Position numbers and translations under genes: made by a program. Below are positions 54,938-63,139 of a stretch of 64,000 nt of DNA, piece by piece. The notes beneath the pieces were generated by a model, which was not told the DNA's origin, did not search any database, and saw nothing but the letters and a program-made list of their open reading frames with translations. The stretch spans positions 124,001 to 188,000 of the forward strand of contig VMTE01000044.1 in NCBI GenBank assembly GCA_013791775.1, in the 5' to 3' direction. Position 1 is the stretch's first letter; every line of letters begins with the position of its first letter. Source of the stretch: Hyphomonas sp. (GTDB lineage: Bacteria; Pseudomonadota; Alphaproteobacteria; Caulobacterales; Hyphomonadaceae).

Positions 54938-55673
54938 TCAAAAGTAGCATCAAAGTCCACTCAAGATTATACGCGCCAAGACCCCGGAAACAGGGGGATT
55001 TTCTGTTCTACTGGCGTCTCCGTTTCCCTTATCAGCGAATATTCAGCGCGTTTCTGACGTCCCGTCTCTGTTTGCGATTTGCGACAGTTCGGTTGTGCCG
55101 GATTTCCCTGTTCCGGGCTGATTTACAGGGAAATTTTGCAGATTAGCAGGGAAGCGTCCGGCGGAGTGCCGGAAATACCGCGTCTATTCAGGGCGATGCG
55201 CGTAGATCCCCAAACAAGGAACAGGGAATTTTCCCGCCCCTATCAGGGAAATGCTTTTAGGGAACAGGGAAAGGTGGCGAGGTATCAGCCCCGGCCTTCA
55301 AAGCCGAGATCCGTCCACTGAGCATCACAGTCTGAAGGAAACCCCTTCGCCACCAGGTTGGTGAGCGTCAGTTCGATCAGCGACTGTTGCTGCCGATGCC
55401 TTCCGAATGGTTCAGGATCAGATCGCCGGCTGAGCCTGCTGGGGGCAGCGTCGGGGCAAACGGCATGGAGAAGGTAATTGTTGCGGCGCTGCCTCGGTAA
55501 ATGGCCGAAATCCGTTTCGCTACTTCAAGACATCGTCCGAGAAAACTCGAGGGGAGGGACAGGTTCTAAACATTGCGAGACGCCGCTCTTCGCGAATGGC
55601 GCGAACTTCTCGTGGCCCTAGAACCTGCTTTCGCGCGAATAACGGAGACTGGTTCAGCGCCAGTCCAAACACA
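54938..55673. other. Repeat-rich non-coding or decayed region downstream of tRNA-Ser
   Basis: No intact gene is seen across about 736 nt, which is noticeably more AT-rich than its surroundings. In its first half, the 7-mer CAGGGAA occurs five times (55126, 55147, 55222, 55244 and 55265) and its complement TTCCCTG once (55104) within 170 nt. In its second half, the minus strand has frames with plausible codon use but no start (see next entry). It may be the leftover of an element that had inserted at the tRNA gene. Confidence 0.65.
55285..55567 (-). pseudogene. Possible decayed protein-coding fragment
   Basis: Reading leftwards, one frame runs from a stop near 55567 through residues ISAIYRGSAATITFSM and LPPAGSAGDLILNHSEGIG to a TGA near 55380. 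An overlapping frame continues with RQQQSLIELTLTNLVAKGF and TDLGFEGRG to a stop at 55285. Together they look like one protein tail broken by a frameshift. I do not recognise the family, there is no start codon, and chance reading frames in GC-rich DNA are a real alternative. Confidence 0.3.
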
Positions 55674-56498
55674 TCAGTTGGGCAGGTCGATCTTGAATGC
55701 AGATCCAGTCCGCCGGCCGAGGCGCTGCCGGATCCCGGCGCGGCGGCCGAGGCCTACCCGGATCAGGTTTCCGGCGGTTGTCCGCAACTGAAGGCCATCG
55801 CGCCCCAACTTTTCCGTCCCGATGATATGGGCAACGTTGACCAGAGCGGAGCGGTGCGCCCTGATGAAGATATCTGGATCGAGACGAGCCTCCAGGCTAG
55901 CCATGGTCTCGCGGAGAATGTGAGTCCGGTGCTCGGTGTGGACCAGCATGTAGTCGCGCGCGGCTTCGACCCAGACCACTGAAGACGTCGGAATTCTCGA
56001 CAGCCCGCCGGCGCGCGGCGCCCACAATTCTTCATCATACTTCTGCTTGGCGCGGACGAAGCCCTGGGAATCGCGCAAGGCATTGACGACCAGTTCGAGT
56101 TCTTCGACACGCTGGCTCGCAAGGCGGGAGTCGCGCCGCCGGATGGCACGTTGTACGGCGCTTGCAAGCCGGTCGAGCCGCACCGGTTTGACCAGGTAGT
56201 CTGCGGCATCGACTTCAAAGGCCTCGCTCGCAAAGCAATCGAATGCCGTCACGAATACGATCTCCGAGCCCTGGCCCCTTGCCTTCAGGTCGGCGGCGAC
56301 TTCCACGCCCGACAGACCAGGCATTTTCATGTCAAGAAAAACCAGATCCGGCTCCAGTTCGCAGATCTCCCGTATTGCTGCTGTGCCGTTGCAAGCCGAT
56401 CCAACCACTTCGGCACCTGCCACCGCGCGCAGCACCTGCTTCAGCCGGTCCACCGCCAGGGGCTCGTCGTCCACAATGAAAATGCGAAGATTGTTCAC
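55674..56498 (-). CDS. LytTR-family response regulator
   Basis: This 274-residue regulator has a receiver domain with acidic pocket DD10-11, phospho-acceptor D56 in LVFLDMKMPGLSG, conserved threonine (VTAFD) and lysine (LVKPVRLDRL), a helical linker, and a C-terminal LytTR DNA-binding domain (IPTSSVVWVEAARDYMLVHTEHRTHILRETMASLEARLDPDIFIRAHRSALVNVAHI). LytTR proteins bind paired 9-bp sites upstream of targets. Start is GTG, overlapping the kinase stop (GTGA). The obvious target is the divergent Oar receptor gene beyond the kinase, which is not proven. Confidence 0.92.
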   Translation of the reverse strand: MNNLRIFIVDDEPLAVDRLKQVLRAVAGAEVVGSACNGTAAIREICELEPDLVFLDMKMPGLSGVEVAADLKARGQGSEIVFVTAFDCFASEAFEVDAADYLVKPVRLDRLASAVQRAIRRRDSRLASQRVEELELVVNALRDSQGFVRAKQKYDEELWAPRAGGLSRIPTSSVVWVEAARDYMLVHTEHRTHILRETMASLEARLDPDIFIRAHRSALVNVAHIIGTEKLGRDGLQLRTTAGNLIRVGLGRRAGIRQRLGRRTGSAFKIDLPN

Positions 56499-57598
56499 GG
56501 ATTGGCATCCGCCGCTGGGGTATCAGAGAAGGGCAGTGTGATTGTAACCTGAAATCCCGAATTTGCCCGGCTCACGTTCATGCTCGCGGAGGCGCCGTAA
56601 AGGGCCTCTATCCGGCTACGGACATTTTCCAGGCCAACGCCTTCGCCCGGCGATATACTCCCGTCCGCCGACGTGCCCGTGTCCTCGACCGAGACACGCA
56701 GAACATTGTAGGTGCGGCTGGACGAAATGATCACGTCTACAGGCTCCGTCGAAGGCGCGACGGCATACTTGATCGCGTTTTCGACTAGGGGCTGGAGCAG
56801 GAAACTCGGAATGAGCCCGGCCCCGGTTCCCTCGCCCATGACAATGTTGGCCCTGAGGCGATCCGGGAAGCGCAGCTGTTCCATTTCAAGGTAGGCTTCC
56901 AGCATTTCCAACTCATCGGCGACGGTCACCAGCTGCCGGCGCTCGGCCGCGAGGCTTGCCCTGAAGAACTCGGACAGCCGCATCAGGGCCTCCTCAGCTT
57001 CCTCGTATTGGCCAATTGTCATCAGGGAGGAAATTGCGTTCAGCGCATTGAAGAGGAAGTGCGGGTTCACCTGTGCCCGAAGCGCGGACAGCACCGCTTT
57101 CTGTGCCTGGCTTTCGGCCTCGGCGAGGCGGCGCTCCTGTTCAACGATCAATTGGGAGCGGATGATGGTCCAAGCGAACGCGGCAAAGAAGGCATGGATC
57201 CAGATGAAGAACTCGAACGTCTGTCCACTGAACAACAGCAGCTGCGAAAACGCTTTGGAGGGATTATCCGTGAAGCTGCGCACGAGCTTGGGAAAGTCCT
57301 GGAGAACATCCGCCATCAAGGTGTCCAAGGTGGCATGGACAGCGGCAATCAGGATGATCGACACAACGAGGAAGGACGTTCTGCGAAATCCTGGCAGGTT
57401 CCAGAACCGCACAACGGCATACTGGATCGGGCTGCTGAAAATGAAGCCGAGAACGCTCGTCGCTGCGAAGACATAGAAAATCGACCAGTCTGCCCGGCCG
57501 GCGAACATGAACATCGTGAAGTACATCATGCCGGCCGCCAGCCAGATGAGGGCGCGGACGATCAGCAAGGTGCGACGGGGAAGTTCGGCGATTTCCAA
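56495..57598 (-). CDS. LytS/YehU-like sensor histidine kinase
   Basis: The 367-residue kinase has four or so hydrophobic helices at the N-terminus (ALIWLAAGMMYFTMFMFAG, IFYVFAATSVLGFIFSS, SFLVVSIILIAAVHATL, FFIWIHAFFAAFAWTII), a His_kinase domain with the phosphorylated histidine in LRAQVNPHFLFNALNAISSLM, and an HATPase_c part (LQPLVENAIKYAVAPS, GVGLENVRSRIEALYG). It would autophosphorylate and pass the phosphate to the LytTR protein. It starts with TTG, which has GGAG 7 nt upstream. It is divergent from the Oar gene across 221 nt. Confidence 0.9.
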   Translation of the reverse strand: MEIAELPRRTLLIVRALIWLAAGMMYFTMFMFAGRADWSIFYVFAATSVLGFIFSSPIQYAVVRFWNLPGFRRTSFLVVSIILIAAVHATLDTLMADVLQDFPKLVRSFTDNPSKAFSQLLLFSGQTFEFFIWIHAFFAAFAWTIIRSQLIVEQERRLAEAESQAQKAVLSALRAQVNPHFLFNALNAISSLMTIGQYEEAEEALMRLSEFFRASLAAERRQLVTVADELEMLEAYLEMEQLRFPDRLRANIVMGEGTGAGLIPSFLLQPLVENAIKYAVAPSTEPVDVIISSSRTYNVLRVSVEDTGTSADGSISPGEGVGLENVRSRIEALYGASASMNVSRANSGFQVTITLPFSDTPAADANP

Positions 57599-57819
57599 GT
57601 CCAGCTCCGTTCTCTGACATCGGAATATAGGCGGAACAAGCTGCGCGTGCGCCTGCTTTTGTCGCTCGAAAATGCAGGTTTATCGCAAAGTTCCCGATTC
57701 TGCAGTTCGAATTTCGGTCTTGATCGTAAACCGGAAGCTGGAATCGACGCTGCCGCCTAGGTCTCTCGGTCAGGACGCCGCGCGGGGTGGCGTACACTTA
57801 CAAACTCCTGGGGAAAAAA

Positions 57820-60800
57820 ATGACCGATACCAAAGGAAAAGGCTCCCAACTGAAGCGGCCAGCAGCGGCCAGCCGTGCAATCGCCAGTGCATTGGCGATA
57901 ATGGCGCCGGCGGCCGTGGTGGCCGGCGTGATCGCGCCGCTGCCCGCCAGTGCCCAGAGCTATACCACAGGTGCCCTGATAGGCACGCTAAGGAATGAAA
58001 CCGGCTCGGCCCTTGCTGGCGTCGAAGTGTCCGTTACCTCTCTCAGCCAGGGTTTCACGCGGACATCGCACACCGATGCTGGCGGCGCGTTCCGCGTCGG
58101 CGCATTGCCGGCAGGCGAATACCGGGTGACGTTCATCCTGCCAGAAGGCGGCACACTCGAGCAGAACGTCAAGGTTCAGGTCGGCGAAGATACGTCCTAC
58201 GGCTTCACAGCAGAAGCGACCCGCAAGCTCGACCAGGTCGTCGTCACAGGAACGGCATCGAAGGAATTGACGTTTGCGCAGACGACATCCGGGGTCACCG
58301 TGGATGTGCGCGAAGCGCTCCGTACGCAGCCGATCGGCCGTTCGATCGAGTCCGTCACATTGCTCGCGCCGACTTCGGTGCAAGGCGATTCGAACTTCAA
58401 CGTCTCTGCGCCGACGCGCAACACCAACGTGACAATTGGCGGAGCGTCGCCGGCCGAGAACGCGTTCTACATCAACGGTCTGAACATTACGAACTTCGAT
58501 ACCTACCTGGGTAGTGCGACGGTTCCGTTCGACTTCTTCCAGTCGGTTGAGGTCAAGACGGGCGGCTACCCCGCCGAGTATGGGCGCGCAACGGGCGGTG
58601 TGATCAACGCGGTCACCCGTTCGGGAACGAACGAGTGGGAGTTCGGCGTCAGCGGCGACTGGACACCGGACGAACTGCGCGACACGTCGCCCAACACCTA
58701 TCGCGCCTTCAACGAGCTCAATGAGCGTGACGCGAGCTCGATGACGTTCACGGCCGGTGGCCCAATCGTCAAAGACCGGCTTTTCATATTCGGTCTCTAC
58801 GAAGCACAAGACACGCGGTCGCTCAGCCCGTCAATTTCGCTGGGCTCGGCTGTGCTCGATGAGTCTGACGATCCCTTCTACGGTTTGAAACTGGATGGCT
58901 ACGTCACAGACTCCCAGCATCTCGAATTCACCTACTTTGACTCCTCGCGCGAAGTCAGCCGGACAAGCCTGGCCTTCGATCCGGATACAGGGGTTATCGG
59001 GCAGCCCTTCGGTGGCTCCACCTTGCGGGGCGGCGGCGAAAGTTGGGTCGGCCGGTATACCGGCCAGTTCACGGACTGGATGACCCTGTCGGCCGCTTAC
59101 GGTGTGAGCAAGGACCGCAACCACCAGCAAGCCCTCGATTCGGATACGCCCTTTGTCGTTGAGACCCGGTTCGGAACCGTTGCGCGGGTTGGCCCTCAGA
59201 CCACGGTCAGCGATGATATTGGTGACACGGAGCGCGCATTCTATCGCTTTGACGCGGACTTCTCGTTCGACCTGCTTGGCACTCACCAGCTTCGTTTTGG
59301 CCTGGACAATGAACAAACGACGCTCGAACACGTGTCGGCGCGGACGGGCAAATCCGACTATCGTTTGTTCCGGGTAACGAGTGCCGGCTCTGCCGACACC
59401 TACGGCGTTCCGATCGGTTCTGATCTGGCGCGGGTTACCACCATCCGTCTCGGCGGAAGAGTTGAGGGTGAAAACGAGGCTTTTTACGTCCAGGATTCGT
59501 GGGACATCACGGATCGTCTGAACCTCCAATTGGGTCTGCGCAATGACCGGTTCAAACTCGACAACCTGATCGGCGAGAATGTTCTGGACCTCAAGGACAA
59601 CTGGGGCCCCCGCGTTGGCTTCAACTATGACGTGGATGGATCCGGTGAGACCCGCGTATACGGCAGCTATGGCCGGTACTTCATTCCGCCGGCATCCAAC
59701 CTGAGTTTCCGGGGGGCGGACCTCTTCGTCCGGGAATACTTCGACCTGGTCTCGTTCGATCCCTCGACCGGAGCCATCGTGCTTGGAGATGAACGTACGA
59801 ACCTCAACTCCAACATTGTTGACGATCTGGGTGCGAGTGCATGCCCCAACGGTGCGATCGGACCAGCGGGCACTGTCGCGTGTCTTGTGTTCGGGAACGG
59901 TTCTCAGGAACCGCCGATCTCCAAGACCTCCCGTGATCTGTCTGCGACGTATGAAGACGAATTCGTCCTCGGCGTGGACCGGATCCTCAACGACGACTGG
60001 TCGGTCGGCGCCCGCTTCTCCTGGCGCACACTTGGCGATGTGTCAGAAGACGTCGCCATCGATTACGCGATCCTGAAATATTGCGATCGCAATGGCATCG
60101 CCGGCTGCGGCGACATCTGGTTCGGGGACTATCAGTACACCGTGCTCAACCCGGGGCAGGCCATCGACGTCTACACGCGTGATCCGCTGCCGGGCCAGTC
60201 CGAGCGTCAGATCATTCACCTGACTGAGGCCGATCTCGCCATTCCGGAAGCTGAGCGCGACTATGTCGGTCTCGAACTGACGGCGTCGCGTGCCTTCGAC
60301 GGCGTCTGGTCGCTTGACGGTTCCTATGTCTGGTCCTCGTCCATCGGCAACTATGAAGGTACCGTTCTGTCCGACACCGGCCAGACCGATGCTGGGTCGA
60401 CGATCCTGTACGACCACCCCGGTCTGACGGACAACCAGTACGGATATCTTCCGAACCACCGCCGTCACCAGTTCAAGGTTCGCGGGTCCTATCAGGTCCT
60501 CGACTCCCTGATGGTGGGTGCCAACCTGACCGTGATCTCACCCAAGCAGTATGGATGTCTCGGCGTGCACCCGACAGATGGAGCCTCCGCCGCCTATGGC
60601 GCAGACTCGCGCTTCTGTCAGGGCGAGGCCGTGCGGCGCGGAACGGCTTTCGAGACCGACTGGCTCACGAACCTCGATCTGGCTGTGCGCTACGACGTGC
60701 CCCTCAAGGTGCCCGGGAAGCTGACCCTTCGGGCTGACATTTTCAACGTGCTGGGCCTTGAGAATGTCCTGACAGCCAACGAGGCAGGCGACCTGCCGAC

Positions 60801-60885
60801 GGGGGGTATCGACCCCGACTACCGCAAGCCGCTGACCTACCAGTCTCCCCGCGCCATCCGGCTCGGCTTCGACTGGAACTTCTGA
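57820..60885 (+). CDS. Oar-like TonB-dependent receptor with carboxypeptidase-regulatory domain
   Basis: The 1021-residue outer-membrane protein has an extended N-terminus with a signal sequence (cleavage likely after PASAQS), a carboxypeptidase-regulatory-like domain (residues ~45-125: TTGALIGTLRNETGSALAGVEVSVTSLSQGFTRTSHTDAGGAFRVGALPAGEYRVTF), a plug domain (VVVTGTAS...NVTIGGASPAENAFYINGLNITNFDTYLG...VEVKTGGYPAEYGRATGGVINAVTRSG) and a barrel ending RLGFDWNF. Such Oar-type receptors are abundant in caulobacters and myxobacteria; the ligand is often a peptide or polymer, unproven here. The ATG at 57820 is preferred over the GTG at 57787. A terminator follows directly. Confidence 0.92.
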   Translation: MTDTKGKGSQLKRPAAASRAIASALAIMAPAAVVAGVIAPLPASAQSYTTGALIGTLRNETGSALAGVEVSVTSLSQGFTRTSHTDAGGAFRVGALPAGEYRVTFILPEGGTLEQNVKVQVGEDTSYGFTAEATRKLDQVVVTGTASKELTFAQTTSGVTVDVREALRTQPIGRSIESVTLLAPTSVQGDSNFNVSAPTRNTNVTIGGASPAENAFYINGLNITNFDTYLGSATVPFDFFQSVEVKTGGYPAEYGRATGGVINAVTRSGTNEWEFGVSGDWTPDELRDTSPNTYRAFNELNERDASSMTFTAGGPIVKDRLFIFGLYEAQDTRSLSPSISLGSAVLDESDDPFYGLKLDGYVTDSQHLEFTYFDSSREVSRTSLAFDPDTGVIGQPFGGSTLRGGGESWVGRYTGQFTDWMTLSAAYGVSKDRNHQQALDSDTPFVVETRFGTVARVGPQTTVSDDIGDTERAFYRFDADFSFDLLGTHQLRFGLDNEQTTLEHVSARTGKSDYRLFRVTSAGSADTYGVPIGSDLARVTTIRLGGRVEGENEAFYVQDSWDITDRLNLQLGLRNDRFKLDNLIGENVLDLKDNWGPRVGFNYDVDGSGETRVYGSYGRYFIPPASNLSFRGADLFVREYFDLVSFDPSTGAIVLGDERTNLNSNIVDDLGASACPNGAIGPAGTVACLVFGNGSQEPPISKTSRDLSATYEDEFVLGVDRILNDDWSVGARFSWRTLGDVSEDVAIDYAILKYCDRNGIAGCGDIWFGDYQYTVLNPGQAIDVYTRDPLPGQSERQIIHLTEADLAIPEAERDYVGLELTASRAFDGVWSLDGSYVWSSSIGNYEGTVLSDTGQTDAGSTILYDHPGLTDNQYGYLPNHRRHQFKVRGSYQVLDSLMVGANLTVISPKQYGCLGVHPTDGASAAYGADSRFCQGEAVRRGTAFETDWLTNLDLAVRYDVPLKVPGKLTLRADIFNVLGLENVLTANEAGDLPTGGIDPDYRKPLTYQSPRAIRLGFDWNF

Positions 60886-60898
60886 CGACCTGAAAACC

Positions 60899-60929
60899 GG
60901 GGATGCCGGACCTTCCGGCATCCCCTTTT
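60899..60929 (+). terminator. Intrinsic terminator after the Oar gene
   Basis: The 12-bp stem GGGGATGCCGGA/TCCGGCATCCCC with a 3-nt loop is followed by TTTT, 14 nt after the stop. Expression of the next gene would need read-through or its own promoter. Confidence 0.85.
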
Positions 60930-60954
60930 CCTGTTCTTGGAATGAGGATTGGCC

Positions 60955-61908
60955 ATGTACTTGATGGACTGTATTGCGCAGGCGCCAAAACGTGTTGACC
61001 TCCACGACGCCTTGACGGGCCGAATCCTGCATCTACCCGGTGCCGGGACATGCCGGGACGACATCGTGAACACGCCTGTCCGGTACGTCATGGACGACGC
61101 AATCACGGCGCTTTGCGCCGACATGGTTCGCAACCGCCAGGATTTCCTCTCTGGGGCGCTCGATATCTTACGCGCGCCCTTTCCGGAGTTCTGGGTCGAG
61201 TGGAATGAAACCGTCCGGGCGCGTTTGCTCGCCGATCAGCCCTCGACCAGCCTCACGCCGGCATGTTCCCGGGCCGGCATTCTTGTCAAAATGGACGCAT
61301 CTGAACGGTCGGGATCCCTTCGCGTATTCTGGTCCAAAGACGGCCAGTCAAGCGACATCAACCCGGCGATCCTCGAATTCGACTTGGATGCGGCACAATC
61401 CCCACAAGCCGGCTGGGCGCTGAAGGCGCCAAACGATTCGCTGCAGGGCCTCTTCGACACTGTTTCGGTTCGTCTCGATCCGGAATGGGATGCTTACTAT
61501 CGCACGCGCTCAAGTTCGCCCGTTCATCTCAGGAATTTGCTCGCTGAGGCCATCGGCCCGGCTGCGTTCGATTTTCCGTTCATGTTGGCTTTCGTTCTTC
61601 TGATCATGGCTCAAGTACGCGAAATCCCGCGCACCGATCTGTCAGCGCTCAATCGCCGCCGGATCCAGAGTGGCAGGCCTGAGCTTCTTGAACACGTGGC
61701 GCTGACCCACACGATGTTTGCGCCCGCGACAGAATGTAGTCCCGGAGCGAGCATATTCGACCGCGCCGGCCCCCGCCTGCATCTTGTCCGGGGACACCTC
61801 GTCCGACGGGGCGACAAGGTATTCTGGCGCACGTCACACTTCCGTGGCCGGGTTAGTGGCCCACCGCTTCAAAAGACCATCCGGCTCGTCTTGCCTAACG
61901 CGGCTTGA
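60955..61908 (+). CDS. Hypothetical protein
   Basis: The 317-residue product is not recognised. It begins MYLMDCIAQAPKRVDLHDALTGRILHLPGAG, has a GAGGA ribosome binding site 6 nt before the ATG, and no signal peptide. The body holds a mixed alpha/beta stretch with EFWVEWNETVRARL, a hydrophobic helix (FDFPFMLAFVLLIMAQVREI) and, at the C-terminus, LVRGHLVRRGDKVFWRTSHFRGRVSGP, which is basic and rich in aromatic residues, suggesting nucleic-acid binding (speculation). It lies right after the Oar terminator and may be regulated separately. Confidence 0.7.
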   Translation: MYLMDCIAQAPKRVDLHDALTGRILHLPGAGTCRDDIVNTPVRYVMDDAITALCADMVRNRQDFLSGALDILRAPFPEFWVEWNETVRARLLADQPSTSLTPACSRAGILVKMDASERSGSLRVFWSKDGQSSDINPAILEFDLDAAQSPQAGWALKAPNDSLQGLFDTVSVRLDPEWDAYYRTRSSSPVHLRNLLAEAIGPAAFDFPFMLAFVLLIMAQVREIPRTDLSALNRRRIQSGRPELLEHVALTHTMFAPATECSPGASIFDRAGPRLHLVRGHLVRRGDKVFWRTSHFRGRVSGPPLQKTIRLVLPNAA

Positions 61909-62050
61909 GGCCCAGCTGCTCAATTTTCGGCCCATACTGATGCGAATCTGGAACCGGGGCGCGCGGCGGGCGTCTGCCCGCAAGCTGTGATCTCAAGCGT
62001 TCGCATCCCGTGAGCCCTTGCGCGCCGCGTTGCAGGGATTAGGCAGTCGC

Positions 62051-63139
62051 ATGGCTTACACCTTGACCCATCTGCGTGATCTTCTGGACGGCCCGTTCGA
62101 CGAAATCATCGACGTGCGCTCACCCGCTGAATTTGCGGAAGACCATCTGCCGGGCGCCATCAACCTGCCGGTCCTTGATGACGAGGAACGCGCCCGGGTC
62201 GGAACGATCTACAAGCAGGAAAGTGCATTCCGCGCCCGCAAGATCGGCGCATCTCTGGTCGCGCGCCGGGCGGGGCTGAATATCGAGACGCACCTGCTCG
62301 AGAAGCCGGGCAGCTACCGGCCGCTGGTCTATTGCTGGCGCGGCGGCATGCGCTCGGGTTCGTTTGCCACGATCCTGAAGCAGATCGGATGGCGCGCCGA
62401 AACCCTTGAGGGCGGTTACAAGTCCTTTCGCCGGGCGGTCGTGAAGCTGCTGTATGCGCCAGCTGAAAATGACCCGCCCCTCGCGCCGCGTCTGGTCGTG
62501 CTCGATGGCAATACCGGCACCGCCAAGACGGAGTTGCTGCACCTCATGGCGGCGCGCGGCGGGCAGGTGCTGGACCTCGAAGGTCTGGCAGGGCATCGCG
62601 GATCGTTGTTCGGCGCGCTGGAGCGCCGGCAACCCACGCAGAAATCGTTCGATTCGGCGATTGCGATGCAGCTCGTGACGTTCGATCCGTCACAGCCGGT
62701 GGTGATCGAAGCGGAATCGAGCCGTATCGGACAGCTCAACCTGCCGAGCGTCCTCTGGGCGGAGATGCGCCGCGCCCCCCGGATCCGGATTGAGGCGGGA
62801 CTGGCGCAACGGGGCATCTATCTCGCGCAGGCCTACGCCGACATCGCAAACGACCGCGTCCGGCTGGCCCGGGCGATTGATCTCCTGAGGCCCTATCACG
62901 CATCAGACCGGGTGGTGGCATGGCACGACCTGGCCGGCGAGGGGCGGATGGAGGATCTGGCCCGCGAGCTGGTGGCGCACCATTACGACCCGAAATATAC
63001 CCGCCAGCGTCTTCGCGATACGCAGCCCGAACTCGGGAGTGTGCGCCTGTCAGGCTTCGATGCCGACGCGCTGGCGAAGGCGGCGGGGGAGGTGCTGGCG
63101 CGGGCGCAAGATTGTCCCGGCGCGCTCAATCCACCGTGA
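62051..63139 (+). CDS. mnmH: tRNA 2-selenouridine synthase
   Basis: This 362-residue enzyme (selU, ybbB) exchanges sulfur for selenium at the wobble position of tRNAs for Lys, Glu and Gln, using selenophosphate. It has an N-terminal rhodanese domain (IIDVRSPAEFAEDHLPGAIN, catalytic C95 in VYCWRGGMRSGS) and a C-terminal P-loop domain (GNTGTAKTELLHLM, residues 153-160). I start at the ATG at 62051, since the frame to 62018 adds nothing conserved. Its stop overlaps the convergent selD stop by 14 nt, so selenophosphate supply and use are neighbours. Confidence 0.93.
   Translation: MAYTLTHLRDLLDGPFDEIIDVRSPAEFAEDHLPGAINLPVLDDEERARVGTIYKQESAFRARKIGASLVARRAGLNIETHLLEKPGSYRPLVYCWRGGMRSGSFATILKQIGWRAETLEGGYKSFRRAVVKLLYAPAENDPPLAPRLVVLDGNTGTAKTELLHLMAARGGQVLDLEGLAGHRGSLFGALERRQPTQKSFDSAIAMQLVTFDPSQPVVIEAESSRIGQLNLPSVLWAEMRRAPRIRIEAGLAQRGIYLAQAYADIANDRVRLARAIDLLRPYHASDRVVAWHDLAGEGRMEDLARELVAHHYDPKYTRQRLRDTQPELGSVRLSGFDADALAKAAGEVLARAQDCPGALNPP

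Noticed and set aside
57673..57705. TGCAG direct repeat upstream of the Oar gene as LytTR sites
   Set aside because: Five bases only, 28 nt apart, not at the usual ~21-nt LytTR spacing; could be chance.
61909..62050. tRNA-Sec (selC) between the hypothetical gene and mnmH
   Set aside because: No cloverleaf with a UCA anticodon could be folded in this 142-nt gap.
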